Below are positions 1-5,930 of a DNA stretch of 5,930 nucleotides, in pieces (position 1 is the first letter of the stretch; every line of letters starts with the position of its first letter). The notes beneath the pieces were generated by a model, which saw only the letters and a list, made by a program, of their open reading frames with translations, had not been told where the DNA came from and searched no databases. Location of the stretch: positions 1-5,930 of the forward strand of contig SLPX01000372.1 of assembly GCA_007131745.1 (NCBI GenBank), given 5' to 3'. Position numbers and translations under genes: made by a program. The stretch is from Myxococcales bacterium. GTDB taxonomy: Bacteria; Myxococcota; Polyangia; HGW-17; SLPX01.

Positions 1-1103
1 GAGCCGCCATCCCAATCATCGCTTTCTTCGTACACGGGAGGAGGTGGTGGTGGAGGCCGGTATGTAGGCTCTCCCTCATCTTGCCTGTAATCCGGAGGTA
101 TCTCAAAAGGCCCATCTTCATAATGTCGCGGCGGTGGCGGCCTCCTTCTCTCCCTGCTTCCGAAACCGTCCACGACCTGGGAGATACGCAAACTGATCCC
201 CATTATCGGAGCGTATATAACCGGATCAAAGTTAAGCGGCTGGTAGACGCCGATCGTTGCATGAACCACTTCAGTGAAATGCACCTCCCAGCCCACTACA
301 ATGTATGGATAAGGCGTGTGTCTCAGCCTGGGCCCGATTCCACTCGTGGTTATATGTCTCTCCTCGGTGATATCTTCGTTGTATGGATGATTCCTGATGC
401 CCGCGCCGATAGTAAGATGGCTGAACCCCAGATCCAGTCCTATGGAACACTGTGTTCTTGCGATGAACATTCTGGAAGTCATGATCTTTTCCGACCAGCT
501 CTCGTCGTATTCTATATCCTCACAGCCGCTTGCCTGGATGTAGGCCACCCGCGAGGGAATCTCATAGCCCCATACATCGGAAGTCCAGTCCAGCGTGACC
601 ATGTGATTCAATTTGATATGCAGGCCGAAGTGCAATCCGCCTCCGCCCACTCCGTGCTTTGGAGGTGGTATGATTCCCTCCGACACGGGCACGCTGCCCA
701 GACCCAAGCCGTACTCGAACGAAGTACCGATTGACACTATCGGGTGCGGGGAAAACGCCAAATACCCCCCAAGCTGTTCACGGGGAACATAGAGTCCCAC
801 GTTGGATCCGGCCGCACTCCGCGGGGGTCTCGCGTAAAACAGCGTATCCGATGATAACCCCGCTTCCACGTAACCCGATGGTTCCTTTGCAGGCCGCATC
901 GAGGGAGCCGGAAGCGGCACAACTGCAGCCCGCCGCACACAGTAATTTCGTGTTGAAACACATCCCGTGTTCAAAGACGCTCCAGCCGCAACCGCCCCGG
1001 CAAACATCAATGCTTTCATCAAAAGGGAGTTCAAACAGCTTAATACTCCGTAGTTGGTATTCCTCTTGCTGCCGTTTCTTCTTCGCTTTTTGTACTTATT
1101 CAT
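1..1103 (-). CDS. Putative lipoprotein with outer-membrane beta-barrel-like body and Pro-rich tail (partial, no stop in window)
   Basis: I do not recognise the family. The minus-strand frame is open from the ATG at 1103-1101 to the left edge, giving 367 full codons. The start is well fixed: an in-frame TGA lies four codons upstream (1118-1116), and GAGAGG sits 8 bases before the ATG. The N-terminus has a basic stretch (residues 4-14), then a hydrophobic segment (about 29-43) ending in SLNTGC. Cys48 could be lipidated, but Asn at -3 makes the lipobox weak. A later start at Met29 would give a more usual signal length, though with a poorer ribosome site. The body (about 75-310) alternates polar and hydrophobic residues and is rich in Gly, Tyr and Trp, as in beta-barrel strands. 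Cys194 and Cys219 could form a disulfide. From residue 315 it turns into a basic and then proline-rich region with seven prolines at 350-356, probably disordered and perhaps contacting peptidoglycan or a partner. It is divergent from the glycosidase. The reading frame is firm; the function is unknown. Confidence 0.85.
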   Translation of the reverse strand, partial: MNKYKKRRRNGSKRNTNYGVLSCLNSLLMKALMFAGAVAAGASLNTGCVSTRNYCVRRAAVVPLPAPSMRPAKEPSGYVEAGLSSDTLFYARPPRSAAGSNVGLYVPREQLGGYLAFSPHPIVSIGTSFEYGLGLGSVPVSEGIIPPPKHGVGGGGLHFGLHIKLNHMVTLDWTSDVWGYEIPSRVAYIQASGCEDIEYDESWSEKIMTSRMFIARTQCSIGLDLGFSHLTIGAGIRNHPYNEDITEERHITTSGIGPRLRHTPYPYIVVGWEVHFTEVVHATIGVYQPLNFDPVIYAPIMGISLRISQVVDGFGSRERRRPPPPRHYEDGPFEIPPDYRQDEGEPTYRPPPPPPPVYEESDDWDGG

Positions 1104-1220
1104 GGTTCCAGCCTCTCAAGTTTTGAAATACTCATCCCAATCCAAAGCCTCCCTGTATTTTCCCAAATCGTTTTTCAAGCGTAAAGACAAAAAAAGTTCA
1201 AACCGGACGGAAAGGATTCT

Positions 1221-1240
1221 TATCGCCGGCAACGGCGATA
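1221..1240. promoter_or_regulatory. Perfect 8-4-8 inverted repeat, possible operator or RNA hairpin
   Basis: TATCGCCG (1221-1228) and CGGCGATA (1233-1240) are exact reverse complements around GCAA. In DNA this could be an operator for a dimeric repressor serving the divergent genes. In a plus-strand RNA it would be an 8-pair stem capped by a GNRA-type tetraloop. No T-run follows on either strand closely enough for a standard terminator. The symmetry is directly visible; the role is inferred. Confidence 0.5.
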
Positions 1241-1392
1241 GAGGCGACAACAAACAAGATCCTCCCGTGAGCCCGCGTTGTAGACCGGGTTCTGCGGATA
1301 GGTTTGCGGTTTGATACCGGAATGTGGGGCAGCTACACCGTTCAAACTCCCCGCCACATAGCAATATCGCTTTTTTCGCCATGATTTTTTTC

Positions 1393-1421
1393 TTGATATC
1401 AGCATGCAACCAGTCTTTAAC
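1393..1421 (+). promoter_or_regulatory. Candidate sigma-70-type promoter for the GH31 gene
   Basis: TTGATA (1393-1398, five of six to TTGACA), a 17-base spacer, and TTTAAC (1416-1421, four of six to TATAAT). Transcription would start near 1428 and leave a leader of about 75 bases before the TTG start at 1502. A second weaker pair (TTGATA near 1312, TACACC 17 bases on) also exists. This is consensus matching only. Confidence 0.35.
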
Positions 1422-1501
1422 AAAACCCGAAAGAGCCATATTCATCACTGACCGGAAAGTAATTTCCGAATTGGAGCCGGTTTACAGAAAGGGCGAGTAC
1501 A

Positions 1502-3973
1502 TTGAGACCCATCAGAAACATCAGCATATGTGTGGTGGCATTTACTACACTCATGTTCATCGGCGCGTGTAAAGACGATGAACCTCCCACAGAGGTTGTT
1601 TGGCAGGATCTCAGGGTCAGGCTCACGCACAAGCCTGCACGACTGGAAATCCTCACCGCGGACGGAGAAGTGATCTTGCGCGGACTGCGTGGTGGAAAGG
1701 TCAGGGAAGGAGATGACCCGCACGTGGGCATGGCGTTCAGGGCCGCTGTAGCCTATTACGAGATGCTTTACGGGTCATTCTACATAGAGGAGACCTCTGC
1801 CGAACCCTGGCGGCCCGCAAGCAGAATTTCCCAGGTTGCAGAAACCGCTCTATCCTTGAGTTTCGATCTGCTTGATGAAAAAGGTTTGCCCGTCGCAAAA
1901 GGCTCAGTGGAATATGCGGGGCCGGGAGAGCTTTCGCTGGAGTTCAAGGCCGTTGCGGAAAGCGACAACAGGGTCTCGTTCGCGTACGAATGCCACCCAG
2001 GCGAACATTTCATAGGAATGGGCGGACAGAGCTTCGACGTGGACCATCGAGGACTCACCGTGCCGATATGGGTTCAGGAAGACGGCATCACAAAAGCCGA
2101 CACCAACGATTACGGAGCGGATCTCTGGTTTCTTCAGGGAAGAAGAAACTCCACCCATACCCCCATGCCCATCTTTTACTCGAGCAGGGGCTATGCATTG
2201 TTGCTGGACACCCCTTACCGGTCCCTGTTTTCCTTCTGCTCGGAAGATGACGGGGTCGTACGCATAGAGGCATGGGAAAACACCATGCGGCTGAGATTCT
2301 TTTACGGCCCTTCCCTCAGCGAAAGTATTCGCAAGGTCACCGCTTTTGTCGGACGGCCGGAAATGCCTCCGCCTTTCACTTTCGCACCGTGGCTGGATGC
2401 ATTGTACGGGTCGGACAACGTGCGGCGGGTTGCGGAAAAGCTGCGCGAGGAAGGCGTCCCCTCTTCCGTGATCTGGACCGAAGATTGGCGGGGCGGAGCG
2501 TTCGATGCATACGGTTACACCTTGGAAGAAGACTGGAGGGTGGACAGAGAACTCTATCCCGATTTCGAGCTTCTCGCCCAAGACCTGCACGACTTGGGCT
2601 TCAAGTTCCTGGTGTATAACAACACTTTTATCCACGAAGGGGTGGACGTGTGGGATGAGGCCGACTCCGCCGGGTACACCATTCAGAATGAAGCCGGCAA
2701 GACATACCTGTTTAGCAGCCACAAATTCGGCAAGTCTTCGCTGCTTGATCTAACAAACCCGGAGGCATGGGAGTGGGCCAAGGAAGTCTACCGCGAAGGG
2801 CTTTTGCTCGGAGCCGACGGCTTCATGGCTGATTTTGCAGAGTGGCTTCCGGTGGACGCTGTTCTGTATTCAGGTGAGGACGCTGAGGCCTATCACAACA
2901 TCTACCCGGTGGAGTACCAGCGATTGAACAAGGAGCTCTTCGACGAAATGTACGCTGAAGACGGAGTGGAGAGGCTCTTTTTCGTCCGTTCCGCGTACCT
3001 CTATTCTCAGCCGCTGGTATCCGTGGTATGGGCGGGCGATCAGCAAACCGACTTCTCGATCGACGACGGCATGCCGTCGGTCATCCCCATGGGAATCGGG
3101 CTGGGCGTAACGGGGTTTCCCTTCTACGGGCACGACATCGCGGGGTACATGAGCTTCATGACCCAGCCAGCGACAAAAGAGCTCTGGTTCCGCTGGACGA
3201 CCCTCGGCGCCCTGTCTCCCGTGATGCGGACCCATCACGGAAAAAGCGCTGATGAAAATTGGAACTTGGAGAGCGACCAAGAATCGATCGAACATTTCAA
3301 GGTCTGGGCGACTTTGCACATCCGCCTTTTCCCATATCTCTACGGCCTGGCGCGAATAGCGGTAGACGAAGGAATTCCCATGATGAGACCCCTGGCCCTT
3401 CACTATCCCGATTATGAAGAAAGCTGGACCTTGACCGATCAGTACATGCTCGGCGACCGCATCCTTGTCGCTCCCGTGGTGGAAGAAGGCGCCACGGCCC
3501 GAAAAGTCTTTTTCCCCGAAGGCACGTTCTACCCTTTGCTGGGAGGGGACCCGGTGGAAAGCCCGAGAGAGGGAAGTTACGTGACCGTAAACGCCGGTAT
3601 TACGGAGTGCCCGGCTTTTGTTCCCGCAGGCTCGATCCTGGTTTTTCTGCCCGAAGACATAGACACCCTGGTGGACGCGGATCCAAACGAAGACATAATG
3701 ACCCTGGACGACATGAAAGACGACCGCGTAATCCATGTTTTCCCCCGGGGTGAAAGCACCTGGACCGAAGCCTCCGGGCTCCAATACGACTGGAAGGCTG
3801 AATCCCTTCATACGCTTCCCTCGTCGGCCTCATGGAACGGCGAAACCGTGGCAATCGAAGGAAACACGGTCACCCTGCAAGGAAACGGCGAACTTCAACT
3901 CTCTTCCGACGCTTCCCTTACAATCGAGGGCGGCAAATCCGACCGCATCATCCAAGTCGTGTTCATGCACTAG
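1502..3973 (+). CDS. GH31 family alpha-glycosidase, lipoprotein, YihQ-like but without the sulfonate clamp
   Basis: An 823-residue retaining glycoside hydrolase that should release an alpha-linked sugar by double displacement. The start is TTG at 1502: the frame has an in-frame stop at 1460-1462, no ATG or GTG between, and AAAGGG eight bases before. Residues 1-23 are a lipoprotein signal ending FIGAC, with Lys and Asp after Cys23, so the enzyme is exported and membrane-anchored, probably in the outer membrane. An N-terminal beta domain (about 30-290) precedes the TIM barrel (about 295-650). Asp444 in the ADFAEW motif is the expected nucleophile and Asp513 in the WAGDQ motif the acid/base; MRTHHG (575-580) is also conserved. 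Beta-rich C-terminal domains follow (about 650-823), making it longer than YihQ (678). Aligned by memory to YihQ, the spacings fit closely: Tyr508 is kept (Tyr549), but Arg301 and Trp304 become Thr340 and Glu343, Gln288 becomes Glu327 and Gln262 falls at Leu301. Sulfoquinovose is therefore unlikely; the true substrate is unknown. Confidence 0.95.
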   Translation: MRPIRNISICVVAFTTLMFIGACKDDEPPTEVVWQDLRVRLTHKPARLEILTADGEVILRGLRGGKVREGDDPHVGMAFRAAVAYYEMLYGSFYIEETSAEPWRPASRISQVAETALSLSFDLLDEKGLPVAKGSVEYAGPGELSLEFKAVAESDNRVSFAYECHPGEHFIGMGGQSFDVDHRGLTVPIWVQEDGITKADTNDYGADLWFLQGRRNSTHTPMPIFYSSRGYALLLDTPYRSLFSFCSEDDGVVRIEAWENTMRLRFFYGPSLSESIRKVTAFVGRPEMPPPFTFAPWLDALYGSDNVRRVAEKLREEGVPSSVIWTEDWRGGAFDAYGYTLEEDWRVDRELYPDFELLAQDLHDLGFKFLVYNNTFIHEGVDVWDEADSAGYTIQNEAGKTYLFSSHKFGKSSLLDLTNPEAWEWAKEVYREGLLLGADGFMADFAEWLPVDAVLYSGEDAEAYHNIYPVEYQRLNKELFDEMYAEDGVERLFFVRSAYLYSQPLVSVVWAGDQQTDFSIDDGMPSVIPMGIGLGVTGFPFYGHDIAGYMSFMTQPATKELWFRWTTLGALSPVMRTHHGKSADENWNLESDQESIEHFKVWATLHIRLFPYLYGLARIAVDEGIPMMRPLALHYPDYEESWTLTDQYMLGDRILVAPVVEEGATARKVFFPEGTFYPLLGGDPVESPREGSYVTVNAGITECPAFVPAGSILVFLPEDIDTLVDADPNEDIMTLDDMKDDRVIHVFPRGESTWTEASGLQYDWKAESLHTLPSSASWNGETVAIEGNTVTLQGNGELQLSSDASLTIEGGKSDRIIQVVFMH

Positions 3974-4048
3974 TCCGCCTATTGCCTTAACACCCAAAGA
4001 TACCTGCCGAATCCATTCCAGAAATCCAATGGAAGGCTTTTCGAAAAA

Positions 4049-4081
4049 ATTCCGTATCAAAAACCATGATGTTTTCGGAAT
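4049..4081 (+). other. Bulged hairpin between the GH31 and radical SAM genes
   Basis: ATTCCG (4049-4054) pairs with CGGAAT (4076-4081). Inside it, AAAAC (4060-4064) pairs with GTTTT (4071-4075) around the loop CATGAT, leaving a five-base bulge (4055-4059). A smaller inverted repeat, TCCATT and AATGGA (4012-4033), lies before it, and TTTTCGAAAA (4038-4047) is a palindrome. No U-run follows any of these, so a classic intrinsic terminator is not supported. The structure ends 40 bases before the radical SAM start, so it could lie in that gene's promoter or leader, or be the 3' end of the glycosidase transcript. Confidence 0.35.
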
Positions 4082-4121
4082 AACTCTTAGACTTAATCAT
4101 TTAATCTGAAAGAGAGCTGCC

Positions 4122-5630
4122 GTGAAAACCAAAACAAAGGAAAAAACAAGATTCGCTCCCATGATCGAGTGGGAACTCACACGCGGTTGCAACTATCGTT
4201 GCGCTCATTGCTACGTTTTTCCGCATCGACCCAGACGTCATGAAATGAACACCCAAGAAGCCATGGACGTGGCCCGGACTCTTGCGGAAGCAGGCTGCAA
4301 GTCCGTGACCCTTTCCGGTGGAGAACCGACTTTGCGTGACGACTGGCATCTCGTGGCCGAAACCCTTGCAAGCAGAAACGTCGGAGTCCAAGTCTTTACA
4401 AATGGGCACAATATAGACGCGGAAACGGCACGAATTGCGAAAGAGTCCGGGGTTCGTTTTGTGTTCGTGAGCTTGGATGGGATGAAAAAGAGTCACGACC
4501 TTATACGAAAAAAATGCGGAGCTTTCGAAAAAGCCCTCCGCGCGATTGTCAATCTGCAGGATCAGGGGATCCCTGTCGGTATCAACACTACGCTGTTGAG
4601 CCCCAACATCCGGGATCTTACATCCATGTCTTCACTGGTGCGCGAGTTTGACATCCCTCTCTGGATGATCTGGTTGGGGATGCCGACGAAGAACAAGTAT
4701 GCACCCTTGTGGCTGAAGGAAAAGCGGGTGCCTGCGCTCGTCAAGGAGCTGAGAAAAATCCAAGCCTGTTGCCACTCTTTTTCGCCCGGCGACAATCTGA
4801 ACTCATTGCTTGGCACAAAAAGAATTTCCTCGATAATTACATCGAGAGGAAGTGGTTCATCCAACCCCGTGCCGGCCGAAGCGCTGTCACCATCTTCTTC
4901 TTCCTATATTGGGGGATGCCCGGCAGGGGTTTATACCCTCGCCTTGAAAAGCGACGGAAACGTCACCCTGTGTCCTGCGCTGGGGGAATCAGCTATTCTC
5001 GGCAACCTGACGGGTGAGTCTCCCCAAACCATAATGGAGAGAGCACGAAACGAAAAACTCGGCTTCTGTATTCAGGCGCGAAAAGCCCACACCGACAAAA
5101 AACATCTCTTTTCTCGCCATCCTTGCCACGCAACGCGTCTTGCGTACAAGCAAAGTGCCGCCGAAACTGCGCCGACCAATTCGTTCCTTCGCAAAACTGC
5201 TTGCATAATTGCTGCAGCGGGCCTCGCTGCTTCACCTCTGGCCTGTAGAAACGTAGAAAAACCAGACACATCCTCTCAGCCCCGCCCATCTGCAAACTCC
5301 GGACATCACGATGCAGCTTCTCCACCCACCTCCGAATCACCCTCGCCTTCTCCGCTGTCAAAAGAAGCGGATGGGGCAAAAAAGACCAAGGATCAAGGAG
5401 CCGTCCCGAGCACCGAAAGCATCGAAACCGAAACTGGGGCAAAAGAGATTCCCGACACAAAGCATCGAAATGAAAAAAGTGAAGAAATCACGAAGCCGGA
5501 TCTTTACGATCCGGACGGCCGTTACGCTCCAAACGGGATGCCTCTTTGCTGCATGATGCACGTCATTGTTCCTGGATGCAGGTGCGAATATCCCGCTGTG
5601 AAGGTCCTCAAGAAGAGACGCGTAGAATAA
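4122..5630 (+). CDS. Radical SAM protein with partial SPASM domain fused to an exported-looking Cys-rich tail
   Basis: A 502-residue protein starting at GTG 4122, with AAAGAGAG a few bases upstream. Residues 12-200 are a radical SAM core: C23-x3-C27-x2-C30 binds the 4Fe-4S cluster that cleaves S-adenosylmethionine, and SGGEPT (65-70) is the usual second motif. C266-x12-G279-x4-C284 matches exactly the first half of the SPASM motif of peptide-modifying enzymes. The expected CX2CX5CX3C half is absent; only Cys316 and Cys335 follow. From residue 357 comes RK plus a 16-residue hydrophobic stretch ending LAC (Cys375), like a lipoprotein signal or membrane anchor. A Pro/Ser/Thr/Glu/Lys-rich linker follows (about 377-458), then a Cys-rich end, C476C477MMH and C486RC488. 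No ATG, GTG or TTG lies in frame between the two parts after Met305. SPASM proteins typically modify ribosomal peptides, so the tail may be a tethered substrate; a deletion fusing a maturase to a precursor gene is the alternative. The radical SAM assignment is firm, the tail's role inferred. Confidence 0.92.
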   Translation: MKTKTKEKTRFAPMIEWELTRGCNYRCAHCYVFPHRPRRHEMNTQEAMDVARTLAEAGCKSVTLSGGEPTLRDDWHLVAETLASRNVGVQVFTNGHNIDAETARIAKESGVRFVFVSLDGMKKSHDLIRKKCGAFEKALRAIVNLQDQGIPVGINTTLLSPNIRDLTSMSSLVREFDIPLWMIWLGMPTKNKYAPLWLKEKRVPALVKELRKIQACCHSFSPGDNLNSLLGTKRISSIITSRGSGSSNPVPAEALSPSSSSYIGGCPAGVYTLALKSDGNVTLCPALGESAILGNLTGESPQTIMERARNEKLGFCIQARKAHTDKKHLFSRHPCHATRLAYKQSAAETAPTNSFLRKTACIIAAAGLAASPLACRNVEKPDTSSQPRPSANSGHHDAASPPTSESPSPSPLSKEADGAKKTKDQGAVPSTESIETETGAKEIPDTKHRNEKSEEITKPDLYDPDGRYAPNGMPLCCMMHVIVPGCRCEYPAVKVLKKRRVE

Positions 5631-5687
5631 CCTTGAAATCAAACGACGACATTGTTTTCTACATCCATTGATCCGAGTGACAGCCCC

Positions 5688-5731
5688 TGCGACTCCCCGA
5701 AGGAAGAGTTCATCGGGCAAAAGGAGTCGCA
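5688..5731 (+). other. Strong long-stem hairpin in the spacer after the radical SAM gene
   Basis: TGCGACTCC (5688-5696) pairs perfectly over nine bases with GGAGTCGCA (5723-5731). Inside, CCGA (5697-5700) can pair with TCGG (5713-5716) around a 12-base loop, leaving six unpaired bases on one side. No T-run follows on either strand, so it is not a classic Rho-independent terminator. It lies after the radical SAM stop and before the candidate promoter of the next gene, so it may protect or end the upstream transcript, or act as an operator. The rest of the spacer (5631-5871) shows no gene I can support. Confidence 0.5.
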
Positions 5732-5750
5732 CTTCACATCAATTAGGTTG

Positions 5751-5779
5751 TTGACCCATTTCTGGAAAATGTGCAAAAT
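5751..5779 (+). promoter_or_regulatory. Candidate sigma-70-type promoter for the secreted-protein gene
   Basis: TTGACC (5751-5756, five of six to TTGACA), a 17-base spacer, and CAAAAT (5774-5779, four of six to TATAAT). It would give a leader of about 85 bases before the ATG at 5872. Two TATCGG direct repeats, in the stretch 5791-5814, lie in that leader. This is consensus matching only. Confidence 0.4.
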
Positions 5780-5858
5780 GCGGAAAAAATATCGGTGGCT
5801 CAAAAGTATCGGCAAACTACCAACAGCACACATTGCAAACACCTGAGTGTAAACAAAG

Positions 5859-5864
5859 AAGGAG
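5859..5864 (+). promoter_or_regulatory. Strong ribosome binding site fixing the last start
   Basis: AAGGAG, seven bases before the ATG at 5872. It is the best Shine-Dalgarno match in the window and suggests high expression of the protein that follows. Confidence 0.8.
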
Positions 5865-5871
5865 CTGAAAA

Positions 5872-5930
5872 ATGAAACGTCTGTTCGCTCTTGCGCTAGC
5901 TGCGCCATTTATGCTTGCCACAGTCAACGC
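5872..5930 (+). CDS. N-terminus of a Sec-exported protein (partial)
   Basis: Only 19 full codons are present before the right edge. They begin Met-Lys-Arg, then a hydrophobic run rich in Leu and Ala that ends near AxVNA at the edge, a typical Sec signal peptide with possible signal peptidase I cleavage just there. No lipobox Cys is visible yet. The start is supported by AAGGAG seven bases upstream and by the signal peptide itself. The mature protein lies outside the window, so its function cannot be stated. It follows the radical SAM gene by 241 bases on the same strand and appears to have its own promoter. Confidence 0.8.
   Translation, partial: MKRLFALALAAPFMLATVN

Larger units (their letters stand above)
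1104..1501. other. Divergent intergenic region
   Basis: These 398 bases separate the minus-strand lipoprotein gene from the plus-strand glycosidase and should hold both promoters. A perfect palindrome lies at 1221-1240 and a candidate rightward promoter at 1393-1421. A looser hairpin pairs ATGTGG (1322-1327) with CCACAT (1354-1359). A run of seven A (T on the minus strand) lies near 1188-1195. Open frames on both strands reach only 82-110 codons and match no family I recognise, so I treat the region as regulatory. One of them, a 63-codon lipoprotein-like frame at 1381-1572, is discussed in the findings. I found no convincing leftward promoter; TTGAAA-N15-TACAGG about 60 bases before the lipoprotein start is only a weak match. 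Confidence 0.6.

Noticed and set aside
81..734. A 217-codon plus-strand open frame over the left part of the window
   Set aside because: It lies antisense to the 367-codon minus-strand frame, which has a signal-like N-terminus, a ribosome site and coherent beta-strand composition. The plus-strand translation has no recognisable domain.
1029..1349. Three copies of GTTCAAAC (near 1030, 1197 and 1340) considered as a repeat array
   Set aside because: Only eight bases are shared, spacing is irregular, one copy is inside a coding region, and flanks do not match.
1904..2722. A 272-codon minus-strand frame inside the glycosidase
   Set aside because: It is a shadow of the GH31 coding sequence, whose catalytic motifs are on the plus strand.
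2870..3811. A 313-codon minus-strand frame inside the glycosidase
   Set aside because: It is antisense to conserved GH31 barrel sequence, with no motif or ribosome site of its own.
4012..4033. TCCATT/AATGGA inverted repeat as a terminator for the glycosidase
   Set aside because: Six AT-rich pairs with a ten-base loop and no proper U-run are too weak for an intrinsic terminator.
5141..5248. A Cys-rich stretch in another plus-strand frame (seven Cys in about 30 codons) over the fusion region, considered as the missing SPASM half after a frameshift
   Set aside because: The spacing does not match CX2CX5CX3C, and it ends at a stop (5246-5248). The main frame here reads as a natural lipoprotein-type signal.

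Overview
This window holds four protein-coding regions and no RNA genes, insertion sequences or CRISPR. It suggests a Gram-negative bacterium, because there are two predicted lipoproteins, one with a barrel-like beta pattern, and a Sec-exported protein at the right edge. The style (Pro/Ser-rich lipoprotein tails, TTG and GTG starts, moderate GC) recalls myxobacterial or other former deltaproteobacterial lineages. That placement is a low-confidence inference.

Layout. (1) Positions 1-1103, minus strand: a gene running off the left edge that encodes a putative lipoprotein or outer-membrane beta-type protein with a proline-rich C-terminal region. It has no stop in the window. (2) Positions 1104-1501: a divergent intergenic region with a perfect 8-4-8 palindrome and a candidate promoter toward the right. 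(3) Positions 1502-3973, plus strand: an 823-residue lipoprotein glycosidase of family GH31. It resembles E. coli sulfoquinovosidase YihQ, keeping the catalytic pair, but the Arg and Trp that clamp the sulfonate are replaced, so it probably acts on another sugar. (4) Positions 3974-4121: a spacer with a bulged hairpin. (5) Positions 4122-5630, plus strand: a radical SAM protein with the first half of a SPASM domain. It runs in frame, without an internal start, into a lipoprotein-like hydrophobic segment, a long low-complexity linker and a Cys-rich C-terminus (CCx8CxC). (6) Positions 5631-5871: a spacer with a strong long-stem hairpin and a candidate promoter. (7) Positions 5872-5930: the start of a secreted protein with an excellent ribosome binding site.

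The most interesting element is the radical SAM gene. Enzymes of this kind usually modify a separate peptide, but here an exported-looking Cys-rich peptide is joined to the enzyme's own C-terminus just where the second half of the SPASM cysteine motif should be. It is either a self-contained enzyme-substrate fusion or a recent deletion joining a maturase to its neighbouring precursor gene. Nothing in the sequence ties it functionally to the glycosidase; the two share strand only, with a 148-base gap.
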